Under the pieces are notes generated by a model. That model was not told the origin of the DNA. It worked only from the letters and a program-made list of their open reading frames with translations, and did not search any database. 64,000 nt of DNA from Bacteroidales bacterium (lineage in GTDB: Bacteria > Bacteroidota > Bacteroidia > Bacteroidales > Bacteroidaceae), in NCBI GenBank assembly GCA_004557035.1, contig SFFB01000005.1, positions 62,001 through 126,000 on the forward strand, read 5' to 3'. Each line of letters begins with the position of its first letter. Within the stretch, counting starts at the first letter, position 1. Both the position numbers and the translations under genes were made by a program. Of this stretch, positions 26,901-34,951 are shown piece after piece.

Positions 26901-27337
26901 ACTTCAAGTATTCACTTGGCAACGACATCTTCAACTATCAGCGTTCACAGCTTGAGAGCGTCAATGGCATCTACAACCAGACCACAGCCGTTGTAAACCG
27001 CTGGAAATATTCTGGTCAGGTCACCGATATGCCGCGTGCTATGGCCTCCGACAATACTCAGTGGGTTAACAACGAGCGCTTCTCTGACCGCTGGATTGAA
27101 GACGGTTCTTACCTCAAGCTCAAACGCGTACGCCTCACCTACAAATTCCCCTTCGAGTTCAGCTGGCTCCAGGGTCTCTCTGTATGGGGTGAAGCCAACA
27201 ACGTCTTCACCGTTTCCAAGTACACCGGTCTCGATCCTGAGGTTTCTGCAGGCAACAGCGCCCTCTATCAGGGCATTGACGCAGGTTTCCTCCCGCAAAA
27301 TCGCAGCTTCAACTTAGGTGTAACCATCAACTTGTAA
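23930..27337 (+). CDS. SusC/RagA family TonB-dependent outer-membrane transporter (second)
   Basis: An 1135-residue TonB-linked channel. Its signal peptide ends near VLSAQNQ; a carboxypeptidase-regulatory-like domain covers about 60-140 (KGFVFDAATKQPLAGVKVQA). The plug has diverged more than that of the first SusC, but keeps AQPLIVVDGVIWD and the GTALYGAQGANGVILINTKRG block. The barrel ends RSFNLGVTINL, with Leu instead of the usual terminal aromatic. Sequence differs clearly from the first SusC, so the two pairs probably bind different ligands or different parts of one ligand. Confidence 0.96.
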   Translation: MSNFIRNNMMQGALRAGVCLFLLSGACVLSAQNQAPKASPAAATKKAAANPDSKFVMKEIKGFVFDAATKQPLAGVKVQALNNRRYTALTDDKGAYTIKVPDFVTSLYVAIDDYAPGHIAIKGDDNQNTSLYSSEFKSIYSDGTQLFAHTALDVKESSSLTVEGDIENKLNAAVRTINRGGMPAQGVAMFMNGINSLNANAQPLIVVDGVIWDMQYDRTTLHNGFVNNIFSIIDTEDIDNVQVLKNGTALYGAQGANGVILINTKRGRSMVTRINIRAYGGFELAPEKMSMMNASQYRNYVTEFLGTTYQGQEYFKNNTSVPSFMNEDPNFFLYPIYHNNTDWQDGMYKTSFTQNYRVNVEGGDDVAMYNLSLGYSESDAVAKQTDFSRLNIRFNSDIKLFKNLSTGLDIFYGRNAYNLRDNGWAQDYSDRNIASPNVLALIQSPFISPTAHYIYFEDGLKLGHTDTQYSGKDYTAAHNPYSFASQFGYEGYVNPYWILTNGDGDNKNFMELTQFALNVAPKYEIGKYLTISDRFSYIMNRYNEKYYLPHDGTPAKEVEGLGTVQSIMMSQFSKETSLFNDFRIDWQRHFGAHYLNVMGGFRLTSFSYNSSNITGYNNDQDKMPNVSTSLDYISYGGKSDTWTNLAYYLNADYNFKNKYFVNVGVTAESSSRFGNQASEGIKVAGVKWGLFPSVQLGWLISSEKWFDVKGIDYLKLVAGYEESGNDNVDYYAARTYFENGKFIDEATGLKLANIENPTIQWETTRRFNVGLQTSLLNNRLAVGVDYYWSKTSNLLTRKAVSDITGLKFLWANDGALKNTGVQVNTNAILINSRDWKWQAGFSIGHYRNEVSDLAESSINYITTYALDENGRRIEGSATKIHGYTSSIYGSNNVLTAVGHAAGVFYGYQTAGVFSTEDEASQAGKYGYLRYPTGLTQDPYRQFRAGDVHFVDQNGDGWINEADMVKIGDPNPDIYGNIYTSLSWKGLTLAVDFKYSLGNDIFNYQRSQLESVNGIYNQTTAVVNRWKYSGQVTDMPRAMASDNTQWVNNERFSDRWIEDGSYLKLKRVRLTYKFPFEFSWLQGLSVWGEANNVFTVSKYTGLDPEVSAGNSALYQGIDAGFLPQNRSFNLGVTINL

Positions 27338-27439
27338 TACTTCAAAGAGATTAGTTCGCAGACAATGGCCGAAGCAACGGCCAACGACTTGGCAGTTTGC
27401 TTCCCATTGTGTGCAGCTCATCACAAAAGCATCAATACA

Positions 27440-29578
27440 ATGAAAAAGAAATCGATTATAGGTCTGTTCCTTTCTGTTTTCGGTTTGAGCGTGACAACCA
27501 CCTCTTGCGAGGATATGCTCACGCCCGATATGGATCTCTATGCCACAGACTTTTCAGGTCGAGACACGGTGAACTTCTATTTCGGCATCCTGTCTAACGT
27601 GCAGGATATGATTGAAAACAACACCATCCTCGGCGACATCCGAAGCGACCTTGTTGATACCACCTCATACGTCAGCGACAGCGTGGCCACACTTGCCAAC
27701 TTCGAAAAAATTGACGATGCCGACAACGGTCTGCTCAACCGCGCAGCCTACTATAAGGTTATTAACCAGTGTAACTTCTACCTGGCCAAGGTTGACACGA
27801 TGGCTAAGAAGAACAACAACTACTATATGCGCACAGAGTTTGCTCAGGTTCAATTCATCCGTGCCTGGACTTATATGCAGCTCGTGCAGAATTATGGAAG
27901 CGTGCCCTTCATTACCTCTCCCGTCACCAACGCCAACACCGGTTGGGAAACCAATCCCGAAGGAGGTTGGGCCACGGCCGACAACCTGCTCGACAAGCTG
28001 ATGGCCGCCGGTCTCTCTCAGGCCTACACCTATGAGAAACTCTATGGCACGCCCAACTACGGAACGCTCAACAACCGCGCCATCACCGTACCCCACACCT
28101 ACACCATCTTCCCGGCCGACGTTGTGATGGGCGACCTCTACCTTTTGCGCGGTCAAAGCCAGAACGATTACGCTCAGGCTGCCAACTACTATTACACTTA
28201 CATGAAGAAGCGTGCACAAGACAACAATCTTGTTGTTAACAACGGCAATGCCACCAATGCGCGTAAAACTCCCAATCCCGCGCTCAACCGCGACGATTAT
28301 ACGCATAATGCCGGCACTTGGGCCACCTCCTTTATGGACCAAAGCAACAACCTCGGCTTCAACACCGAGCAGATTACGCTGGCCTTCTCTTCTTCAAACC
28401 GCATTTACGGTACAGTCTTGACCCGCCTGGCCGAGTTCTACGGCTTCACGCCCAAGAGTACGTCGAGCGGCGGTTCGGCCGACGACAATGCAGGCAATAT
28501 CAACGTGACCGCCGACTATCGTTATCGTCAGCTCGCTCCCTCTAAGCGCTACAATGGCATTTCTTCTGCACAGCTCTATCGCTTCACCACCGATGCCAAC
28601 GATAACTTCGAGGCTACTGAGCCTACCAAGATTGTCTATCCCGAAGGTCTCGGCGACGGTCGTCAGTCTGCCAACGTGCAGAATGTGCGCACCACGGTGG
28701 GCGTATTGCCTTTCGTCCAAATCCATGCTTATTCAGGCACGCAGCAGCAATTTGGTACGTCTCCCTATGCATTCCAGTTCAACTACACCATCAATATCTA
28801 CCGTCTGCGTCAAGTTTATCTGCGCTTTGCCGAGGCTGTCAACCGTGCCGGTTATCCCCGCCACGCCTTTGCCATCCTTCGTGACGGTCTGAATGCCAAA
28901 AACATCCCCGCCATCCTCACCGACTCAGTGGTCGACGGCCACGTCTTCCCCTATCTCGATGCAGTGGCCAATGGTTGCGACTATATTGGTGTAGACGAAC
29001 TCCGCCGTGCACAAAACGTCCCCTTCCTTGACTTCTCAGACACGTGGTGGGACAATGTTTGCGGCATCCATGAGCTTGGATCCGGCCCCAGCGCCGACGT
29101 TGATACCCTCTTTGCCTACGACGAGATTGTCGCCAAGCGTATGGCCGAAGAAGAAGCTCGCGTAGCTGCTGGTACGCCTGTTGAGGCCCGTGCTCAATAT
29201 TACAAGAATGTGCTTCGCAGCCAGACTCGTGGTCTTAAAGACGAACCTGCCGATCCTCAACCTGCTCTCGACCCCGTCATTCCCGACAACATCGGTGCAC
29301 AGATTAACGCCGTCGAGACGCTCATCGCCGACGAGATGGCCCTCGAGACTCCGTTTGAAGGCAAGCGCTACTACGACCTCTATCGTATCGCACGCCACAA
29401 GAACGCCGACACTTGGAACTTCGCCACAGCAGGCTACGGCACCAACTGGTTCGCATGGACCATCGCTCGTCGTGCAGAGAACTTGGCACCCTACGCCAAC
29501 CCGCTCCAGATGAACAACGCTCTTTACAATAAGTTGCTCAACATTGACAACTGGTATCTCAAAAATCCCCAATATTAA
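27440..29578 (+). CDS. SusD/RagB family surface lipoprotein (second)
   Basis: A 712-residue SusD-like lipoprotein, partner of the preceding SusC. Starting at ATG 27440 gives a clean signal peptide and lipobox Cys23 (TTTSCEDM); the open frame extends 25 codons upstream to 27365, but that segment is not signal-like. Family marks are FIRAWTYMQLVQNYGSVPFI near residue 140 and the C-terminal block LIADEMALETPFEGKRYYDL. It is longer than typical SusD (about 550), with inserts in the second half. It is the last gene of the array and is followed by a terminator at 29646-29680. Confidence 0.95.
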   Translation: MKKKSIIGLFLSVFGLSVTTTSCEDMLTPDMDLYATDFSGRDTVNFYFGILSNVQDMIENNTILGDIRSDLVDTTSYVSDSVATLANFEKIDDADNGLLNRAAYYKVINQCNFYLAKVDTMAKKNNNYYMRTEFAQVQFIRAWTYMQLVQNYGSVPFITSPVTNANTGWETNPEGGWATADNLLDKLMAAGLSQAYTYEKLYGTPNYGTLNNRAITVPHTYTIFPADVVMGDLYLLRGQSQNDYAQAANYYYTYMKKRAQDNNLVVNNGNATNARKTPNPALNRDDYTHNAGTWATSFMDQSNNLGFNTEQITLAFSSSNRIYGTVLTRLAEFYGFTPKSTSSGGSADDNAGNINVTADYRYRQLAPSKRYNGISSAQLYRFTTDANDNFEATEPTKIVYPEGLGDGRQSANVQNVRTTVGVLPFVQIHAYSGTQQQFGTSPYAFQFNYTINIYRLRQVYLRFAEAVNRAGYPRHAFAILRDGLNAKNIPAILTDSVVDGHVFPYLDAVANGCDYIGVDELRRAQNVPFLDFSDTWWDNVCGIHELGSGPSADVDTLFAYDEIVAKRMAEEEARVAAGTPVEARAQYYKNVLRSQTRGLKDEPADPQPALDPVIPDNIGAQINAVETLIADEMALETPFEGKRYYDLYRIARHKNADTWNFATAGYGTNWFAWTIARRAENLAPYANPLQMNNALYNKLLNIDNWYLKNPQY

Positions 29579-29645
29579 AGATACCATTTTCTGAAAAATG
29601 GCTTTATTAACGCCTCGCGTTGACCTCATCGCGTGGCCATCCATA

Positions 29646-29680
29646 GAGACCCTGGCTTGTGAAAGTCGGGGTCTCGTTTT
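29646..29680 (+). terminator. Intrinsic terminator of the FAS1-SusCD array
   Basis: GAGACCC (29646-29652) and GGGTCTC (29669-29675) form a 7-bp stem followed by GTTTTC. Confidence 0.65.
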
Positions 29681-29819
29681 CTAATATGTATAAGTGGGGG
29701 AGTGGCCATTATGAAAGCAAACGGATGAGAAGGCGGGAAGAATGAGAAAAACAATGACACTTATGGAGCGGTCAGTCATCGGGCTGAAAGCTTGGGTGTT
29801 CATACTATATGATTCCTTG

Positions 29820-30075
29820 AGCGCCCAAGCAAGCCCTGAAAGGGTGTAACATACAAGCATATGTCGTAGGCCTGGGTCTTGGGTTATTCCTCTAATCTTC
29901 GGTCTGAATGGTCGGCACATTACTGGAATGAACTATTGGTATTATAAGTTGATAATTATGTGCTTGATATACCGGCCCTACAGGCCGGAATTATAGTGCA
30001 CATTGTATACCCAGGCCTAACGACCTGGGCCAAAATGTAACGGCCCTTCAGGCCTCGTATGGCCGCTCAAAAAAT
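29820..30075. repeat. Cluster of short GC-rich stem-loops
   Basis: Four compact palindromes lie within 250 bp: CCCTGAAAGGG (29834-29844), CCGGCCCTACAGGCCGG (29972-29988), CCCAGG..CCTGGG (30010-30029) and GGCCCTTCAGGCC (30042-30054). Three share a CCCTnCAGG or CCCTGAAAGG core. Clusters like this, with GCCCTGAAAGGG beside a CCTGGGT block, recur in Bacteroidetes intergenic DNA in my memory and are often mis-called as small genes. The copy here looks decayed. Confidence 0.55.
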
Positions 30076-30226
30076 GCCATACACAAAACCTCAATCTTCT
30101 AAACCCTCCCCTTCATACCACCGCCTCGACCTTTTGTCTTTTTCCCACGGTCTGATACGTCTTACCTTTGGGGTAGGATAGAAGTGAGAGAAAGCCGTAG
30201 GCCAATTTTTCTTGATTATTGATGCG

Positions 30227-30286
30227 TTACGGCGATAAGGACAGGAAAAACTGTCCTTATGACAGCAAAAACTCGCCTTATGCCCA
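30227..30286. repeat. REP-like palindrome, copy C
   Basis: TTACGGCGATAAGGACAG (30227-30244) is followed by GAAAAA and CTGTCCTTAT (30251-30260), an 8-bp perfect inner stem (AAGGACAG/CTGTCCTT) with the same core as copies A, B and D. The outer arm continues weakly to about 30286. Confidence 0.65.
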
Positions 30287-30648
30287 GAGAGATGTTCCCC
30301 CTTTCCGCCGCGCTCAAACGGCAGTTTCCCGAGTCAATTCCTATTACAGATCATACCATTTGCTTGTAAACGATTGTCTTACAAGTATATAAATCATTTA
30401 TTCCCATTCTTTGCGCTTCGCCGGTCGCTTTTGGGCAGTTTTAACACCTATCTATATAAATCATAAATGGTCACGCTGTTTTGTCACACCCGACCACCTG
30501 TAACGAACACAAGCCGAGAAGTCCCTCTTTGCCACCTGTGCTTGCCATTCCGTCTTAAAAACTCTGCCTATTCCCATAAAAAACTTAAGAAAACGTCTTT
30601 TGGGCCATTTCTCCCCTGTTTTGGTGTCGTTTTTGTCCCGGCCGTTTC

Positions 30649-30656
30649 TATCTTTG
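30649..30656 (+). promoter_or_regulatory. -7 promoter box of the small outer-membrane protein gene
   Basis: TATCTTTG followed by TTGCA matches the Bacteroidetes consensus. The predicted leader of about 115 nt precedes ATG 30777. TTTG copies upstream are at 13 and 25 nt, not the usual spacing. Confidence 0.5.
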
Positions 30657-30776
30657 TTGCAACCAATGCGCCTGTTGTGCCGTCGTCAATGTGACAAAAG
30701 CCAAACAGTCGCCACCAACGCTTAACATTTTTACAGATTGACTAAACCTATCAGTCATCACTTAAACCTAATGATT

Positions 30777-31268
30777 ATGAAAAAGTTATTTTTGACCCTT
30801 GTCATTGCTTTCGCTTCTGTTGCCACCATCCAGGCCCAGCGCACGCCCCATGCCATAGGCGCACACTTTGGCGGCTCCACCATCGACCTTGAATACCAAT
30901 ACCACTACGACACGAAAAACTTTCTCGACATCACGGCTGGTATTTTTGATTTCGATAAAGGCTTTTGCGGTCAGGCCGTCTACAACTGGAACATCCGTCA
31001 ATGGCCCAACTGGACGCCACGTTTCGCCACGTGGAAGTTTTGGGGCGGTTTCGGCGGCGGTCTCGGTTTTTACGACGCCAAAGACGGCGACGACGGCTTC
31101 TTTTTCGGTCCTGCCGCCACCCTGGGTTTCGGCTTCACCCTCAAGGATGTACCCTTGACCTTCGGTCTCGACTATCGTCCCATGGTGGCTTTCAACGCCG
31201 GCGACGATTTTTCCATCATCGACCGCGGCTTCCGCAACATCGGAATCACGTTGACCTATCGTTTTTGA
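30777..31268 (+). CDS. Small outer-membrane beta-barrel protein (hypothetical)
   Basis: A 163-residue protein with a clear signal peptide (KKLFLTLVIAFASVATIQA, cleaved before Gln). The mature part of about 140 residues is rich in Gly and aromatics, alternates in a beta-strand manner (FWGGFGGGLGFYD, TLGFGFTLKDVPLTFGLDY) and ends in TLTYRF with a terminal Phe, as in outer-membrane barrels of eight strands. I do not recognise a named family. ATG 30777 was preferred over ATG 30771 and the upstream start at 30738 because it begins the signal peptide directly. It precedes lpxD on the same strand by 314 nt. Confidence 0.7.
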   Translation: MKKLFLTLVIAFASVATIQAQRTPHAIGAHFGGSTIDLEYQYHYDTKNFLDITAGIFDFDKGFCGQAVYNWNIRQWPNWTPRFATWKFWGGFGGGLGFYDAKDGDDGFFFGPAATLGFGFTLKDVPLTFGLDYRPMVAFNAGDDFSIIDRGFRNIGITLTYRF

Positions 31269-31582
31269 CAGTTCCAGCCGCGGGCGTGTCCCGTAAAATC
31301 AGCCAAAACATTGTGCCGGCGCAAAATTTGCAGGACGGAAGTGGCACTTTTCATATTTTTTTACGATATTTGCGTATTCATCAACATAACAAGCCATCAT
31401 CCAGTGCAGACCATACAGGACTTCATTAAGATTTAATCCCAACCCAACCCTTGCGCAATGGCGCAAAACAGTCTGTGGCCAAGACCGTTCCCATTAACCT
31501 TGCGGCACAGCCTTACTGCACGTGATGATATCTTCCTTTTATTCAGAAAGCCCGTCTGCCGGGCTGCGACAAACGTGAAGAA
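31269..31582. other. Intergenic region before lpxD
   Basis: The only signal seen is GATATTTG at 31365-31372, one mismatch from the -7 consensus, which could start the lipid A operon with a leader of about 200 nt. No terminator for the outer-membrane protein gene is obvious. Confidence 0.35.
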
Positions 31583-32629
31583 ATGAAATTTACAGCCGAA
31601 CAAATCGCCGGACTGATCCATGGCAAAGTAGAAGGCAACCCTCAGGCCTGTATTCAGACCTTTGCCAAAATTGAAGAAGGTGTGGAAGGAGCCATTTCGT
31701 TCTTGGCCAATCCACACTACGAAAACTATCTCTACGAGACAAAATCCACCATCGTGCTGGTCAACGATGATTTTGTCCCGGCCAAACCCGTTCCTGCCAC
31801 ACTCATCCGTGTGCCCAATGCTTATGAGGCCATTGCCACCCTGCTCAATTTCTACGAGAGCCAGATGGCCGGCCGCAAAGGTATTCATCCATTGGCTTGC
31901 ATTGCCGAGAGCGCTGTGGTGCCCGAGAGTTGCTACGTCGGCCCGTTTGCCTATGTGGGCGAGGGCGTGGTTGTGGGCGAAGACACGCAGATTTATGCCC
32001 ACGTGGTTATTGAGAAAAACGCCAAGGTCGGCTCCGGCTGCCTCTTCTATCCCGGCGTGTCCATCTATCACGACTGCCAGATTGGCGACCGTGTCATCCT
32101 CCACAGCGGATGCGTCATTGGCGCCGACGGCTTCGGTTTCGCCCCCACCGCCGAAGGCTACGAAAAGATTCCTCAGATAGGCAACGTCGTCATTGAAGAC
32201 GATGTGGAGATTGGTGCCAACACCTGCGTAGACCGCTCCACTATGGGCAGCACCCGTGTGCGCCGTGGCGTCAAACTCGACAACCTTGTCCAGGTGGCCC
32301 ACAACTGTGAGGTGGGTGCCCACACCGTTATGTCGGCCCAGGTCGGCGTGGCCGGTTCCACCAAGATAGGGCAGTGGTGTATGTTTGGCGGCCAAGTGGG
32401 CATTGCCGGTCACGCACAGATTGGCGACCACACCTTGAGCGGTGCCCAGGCCGGCATTGCCGGCAGCATCCGCAAGGGCCACGTCACCGTGCAAGGTTCG
32501 CCAGCCATCGACGCCAAGGTCTTTGCCCGCGCCAGCGTTGTCTTCAAAAACCTGCCCGAGATGTACCAGGAGTTCAACCGTATGAAAGAAGAACTCGAAG
32601 CCATCAAGCAACAACTGGCCCAAAAATAA
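31583..32629 (+). CDS. lpxD: UDP-3-O-acylglucosamine N-acyltransferase LpxD
   Basis: A 348-residue acyltransferase that adds the second 3-hydroxyacyl chain to UDP-3-O-acylglucosamine in lipid A synthesis, using acyl-ACP, in the cytosol. An N-terminal uridine-binding domain (about 1-100, AISFLANPHYENYLYET) precedes the left-handed hexapeptide-repeat helix (CYVGPFAYVGEGVVVGEDTQ and on), and the catalytic-type His lies in QVAHNCEVGAHT. The C-terminal helix (RMKEELEAIKQQLAQK) is expected. It starts the run lpxD - lpxC/fabZ - lpxA, so three steps of lipid A synthesis are coexpressed. Confidence 0.97.
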   Translation: MKFTAEQIAGLIHGKVEGNPQACIQTFAKIEEGVEGAISFLANPHYENYLYETKSTIVLVNDDFVPAKPVPATLIRVPNAYEAIATLLNFYESQMAGRKGIHPLACIAESAVVPESCYVGPFAYVGEGVVVGEDTQIYAHVVIEKNAKVGSGCLFYPGVSIYHDCQIGDRVILHSGCVIGADGFGFAPTAEGYEKIPQIGNVVIEDDVEIGANTCVDRSTMGSTRVRRGVKLDNLVQVAHNCEVGAHTVMSAQVGVAGSTKIGQWCMFGGQVGIAGHAQIGDHTLSGAQAGIAGSIRKGHVTVQGSPAIDAKVFARASVVFKNLPEMYQEFNRMKEELEAIKQQLAQK

Positions 32630-32706
32630 GCCGTCACGGCCCCAACAGCCTACAAGTCAAAACAAGCAGTCGACGCCTTGCGTCGCCCTGTCAAAACGAT
32701 AAGTGT

Positions 32707-34092
32707 ATGTCTAAACAAAAGACACTTGCCGGAAGTTTCTCTCTCTTCGGAAAGGGACTCCACACAGGCCTCAGTCTCACTGTCACCTTTAATCCGGCTC
32801 CCGAAAATCACGGTTACAAAATTCAGCGCATAGACCTCGAGGGTCAGCCCATCATCGAAGCCATTGCCGAGAATGTTGTCGACACCTCTCGCGGCACGGT
32901 TGTAGCCCGCGGCGAAGCACGTTGCAGCACCATTGAGCACGGCATGGCCGCCCTCTACGCCTTGGGCATTGACAACTGCCTCATTCAGGTCAACGGTCCC
33001 GAGTTCCCCATTCTCGACGGCAGTTCCAAACACTACGTGGAAAACATTCGTCGCGTCGGTATCGTAGAGCAGAATGCTCCCAAAGACTTCTATGTCATCA
33101 AGAAAAAGATAGAGTTCAGCGACGAAGCCACCGGTTCGTCCATCATCATACTGCCCGACGATCAGTTCTCTATCACCGCCATGATTTCGTTCGACTCGCA
33201 GTTCCTCAACAGCCAGTTTGCCACCCTCGACGATATGGCCGACTTCTCCGAAGAGATAGCCTCGGCCCGCACCTTCGTTTTCGTGCGCGAGATTGAGCCT
33301 CTGCTCAAGGCCGGACTCATCAAAGGCGGCGACCTCGACAATGCCATCGTCATCTACGAGCGAGAAATTTCGCAAGAAAACCTCGACAAGCTGGCCGACT
33401 GTATGAAGGTGGAGCATAAAGACGCCACCAAGCTCGGCTATCTCAACGACCAGCCGCTCGTGTGGCGCAATGAGCCGGCACGCCACAAGTTGCTCGACAT
33501 CATCGGCGACATGGCGCTCATCGGCCGCCCCATCAAGGGCCGCATCATTGCCACCCGTCCGGGCCACACCATCAACAACAAGTTCGCCCGTCAGATGCGC
33601 CGCGAAATTCGTGCTCACGAAATTCAGGCTCCTGCCTACGACCCCAATCAAGAGCCTTTGATGGACGTCAACCGCATACGCGAACTCTTGCCCCACCGCT
33701 ATCCTATGCAGTTGGTCGACAAGGTCATCGAGACCGGTTCCAACTACATTGTGGCCGTCAAAAACGTCACGTCAAACGAAGCCTTCTTCCAAGGCCACTT
33801 CCCGCAAGAGCCTGTTATGCCCGGCGTTTTGCAGATTGAGGCTATGGCTCAGGCCGGCGGCTTGCTCGTGCTCAACTCTGTCGAGGAGCCTGAGCGTTGG
33901 AGCACCTACTTCCTCCGCATCAACGACGTCAAGTTCCGCAAAAAAGTCGTGCCCGGCGACTCCCTCATCTTCAAGGTCGAACTCATGGCCCCCATTCGCC
34001 ACGGCATCTCTTCGATGCACGGCTTCGCCTTTGTGGGTGAGACCGTCGTGATGGAAGCCACCTTCACCGCACAGATCGTTAAGAACAAATAG
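32707..34092 (+). CDS. lpxC/fabZ: Bifunctional LpxC deacetylase / FabZ dehydratase
   Basis: A 461-residue fusion. Residues about 1-300 are LpxC, the zinc deacetylase that commits UDP-acylGlcNAc to lipid A: HGMAALYALGIDNC supplies the first zinc His and HKLLDIIGDMALIG the His/Asp ligands. Residues about 315-461 are FabZ, the 3-hydroxyacyl-ACP dehydratase: LPHRYPMQLVDKV, then the catalytic His of FFQGHFPQEPVMPGV and Glu of QIEAMAQAGG. The fusion is usual in Bacteroidetes and ties the hydroxyacyl pool to lipid A. ATG 32707 (SKQKTLAGSFSLFGKGLHTG) is the family start; the longer frame from 32374 overlaps lpxD and is spurious. Confidence 0.97.
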   Translation: MSKQKTLAGSFSLFGKGLHTGLSLTVTFNPAPENHGYKIQRIDLEGQPIIEAIAENVVDTSRGTVVARGEARCSTIEHGMAALYALGIDNCLIQVNGPEFPILDGSSKHYVENIRRVGIVEQNAPKDFYVIKKKIEFSDEATGSSIIILPDDQFSITAMISFDSQFLNSQFATLDDMADFSEEIASARTFVFVREIEPLLKAGLIKGGDLDNAIVIYEREISQENLDKLADCMKVEHKDATKLGYLNDQPLVWRNEPARHKLLDIIGDMALIGRPIKGRIIATRPGHTINNKFARQMRREIRAHEIQAPAYDPNQEPLMDVNRIRELLPHRYPMQLVDKVIETGSNYIVAVKNVTSNEAFFQGHFPQEPVMPGVLQIEAMAQAGGLLVLNSVEEPERWSTYFLRINDVKFRKKVVPGDSLIFKVELMAPIRHGISSMHGFAFVGETVVMEATFTAQIVKNK

Positions 34093-34149
34093 TCACGTTG
34101 CCTTCAGGTTACACCGAAAGGCATCATCACAAAACCATACCCCAGCCAC

Positions 34150-34923
34150 ATGAGTCAAATAAGCCCTCTGGCTTTCGTACACGAAGAGGCCGTCATCGGC
34201 AAAGATTGCGAAATAGGCCCTTTCTGCTACATCGATAAAAATGTCGTTATAGGCGACGGCAACAAACTGATGAACAGCGTCACGCTGCTTAGCGGCACAC
34301 GCATGGGCAGCCACAACGTTGTCTTTCCCGGTGCTGTCATCGGTGCCATTCCTCAAGACCTCAAGTTTCAGGGAGAGGAAACCACGGCCGAGATAGGCGA
34401 CCACAACACCATCAGAGAGAACGTCACCATCAACCGCGGCACGGCCGCCAAAGGCCGCACTGTCGTGGGCAGCAACAACCTGCTTATGGAAGGTATGCAC
34501 GTGGCCCACGACGTCGAGGTCGGAAATGGCTGCATCATTGGCAATTCCACGAAAATCGCCGGTGAGGTGGTGGTCGACGACTTCGCCATCATCAGTGCCA
34601 ATGTCCTTATCCACCAGTTCTGCCACATAGGCAGCTTCGTCATGGTGGGCGGCGGCACACGCACCGGACAAGACATTCCGCCCTATGTCATGGCGGCTCG
34701 TGAGCCGGTGGCCTATTGTGGTCTCAACCTCGTGGGTTTGCGTCGTCGCGGTTTCTCACCCGAACTCATCGACAATATCCACAACACCTACCGCCTGCTC
34801 TACCAGCGCGGCAAACTGCGCGAAGAGTGTCTCGCCGAGGTGCGCGAACAAGTGCCTTCAAGTCCTGAGATTGACTATATCCTCGACTTTGTGACCAACT
34901 CTAAGCGCGGCATCATCAAATAA
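34150..34923 (+). CDS. lpxA: UDP-N-acetylglucosamine O-acyltransferase LpxA
   Basis: A 257-residue hexapeptide-repeat acyltransferase catalysing the first step of lipid A synthesis. The repeats begin at ISPLAFVHEEAVIGKDCEIG; the catalytic His is probably in MHVAHDVEVGNGC, and GVHLIMG-like elements are absent as expected. The C-terminal helical part (RRRGFSPELIDNIHNTYRLL) is family-typical. It follows the lpxC/fabZ fusion by 57 nt and precedes the pRiA4b-like gene by 28 nt. Confidence 0.97.
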   Translation: MSQISPLAFVHEEAVIGKDCEIGPFCYIDKNVVIGDGNKLMNSVTLLSGTRMGSHNVVFPGAVIGAIPQDLKFQGEETTAEIGDHNTIRENVTINRGTAAKGRTVVGSNNLLMEGMHVAHDVEVGNGCIIGNSTKIAGEVVVDDFAIISANVLIHQFCHIGSFVMVGGGTRTGQDIPPYVMAAREPVAYCGLNLVGLRRRGFSPELIDNIHNTYRLLYQRGKLREECLAEVREQVPSSPEIDYILDFVTNSKRGIIK

Positions 34924-34951
34924 TCTTTTCATCCCCATTACAACCCGAGCC

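Larger units (their letters stand above)
29579..30776. other. 1.2-kb noncoding region after the FAS1-SusCD array
   Basis: It contains a terminator (29646-29680), a cluster of short GC-rich stem-loops (29820-30075), a REP-like palindrome (30227-30286) and a -7 box (30649-30656) for the next gene. I find no gene: the frame of 79 codons on the minus strand at 29681-29920 runs through the repeat cluster and is not credible. Bases 30290-30640 show nothing I can name. Confidence 0.6.

Noticed and set aside
29681..29920. 79-codon minus-strand frame after the SusCD array
   Set aside because: It runs through the GC-rich stem-loop cluster; such frames are common false genes in Bacteroidetes repeats.
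32374..32706. N-terminal extension of LpxC/FabZ
   Set aside because: The upstream part overlaps lpxD in another frame and is not LpxC-like; ATG 32707 matches the family start.
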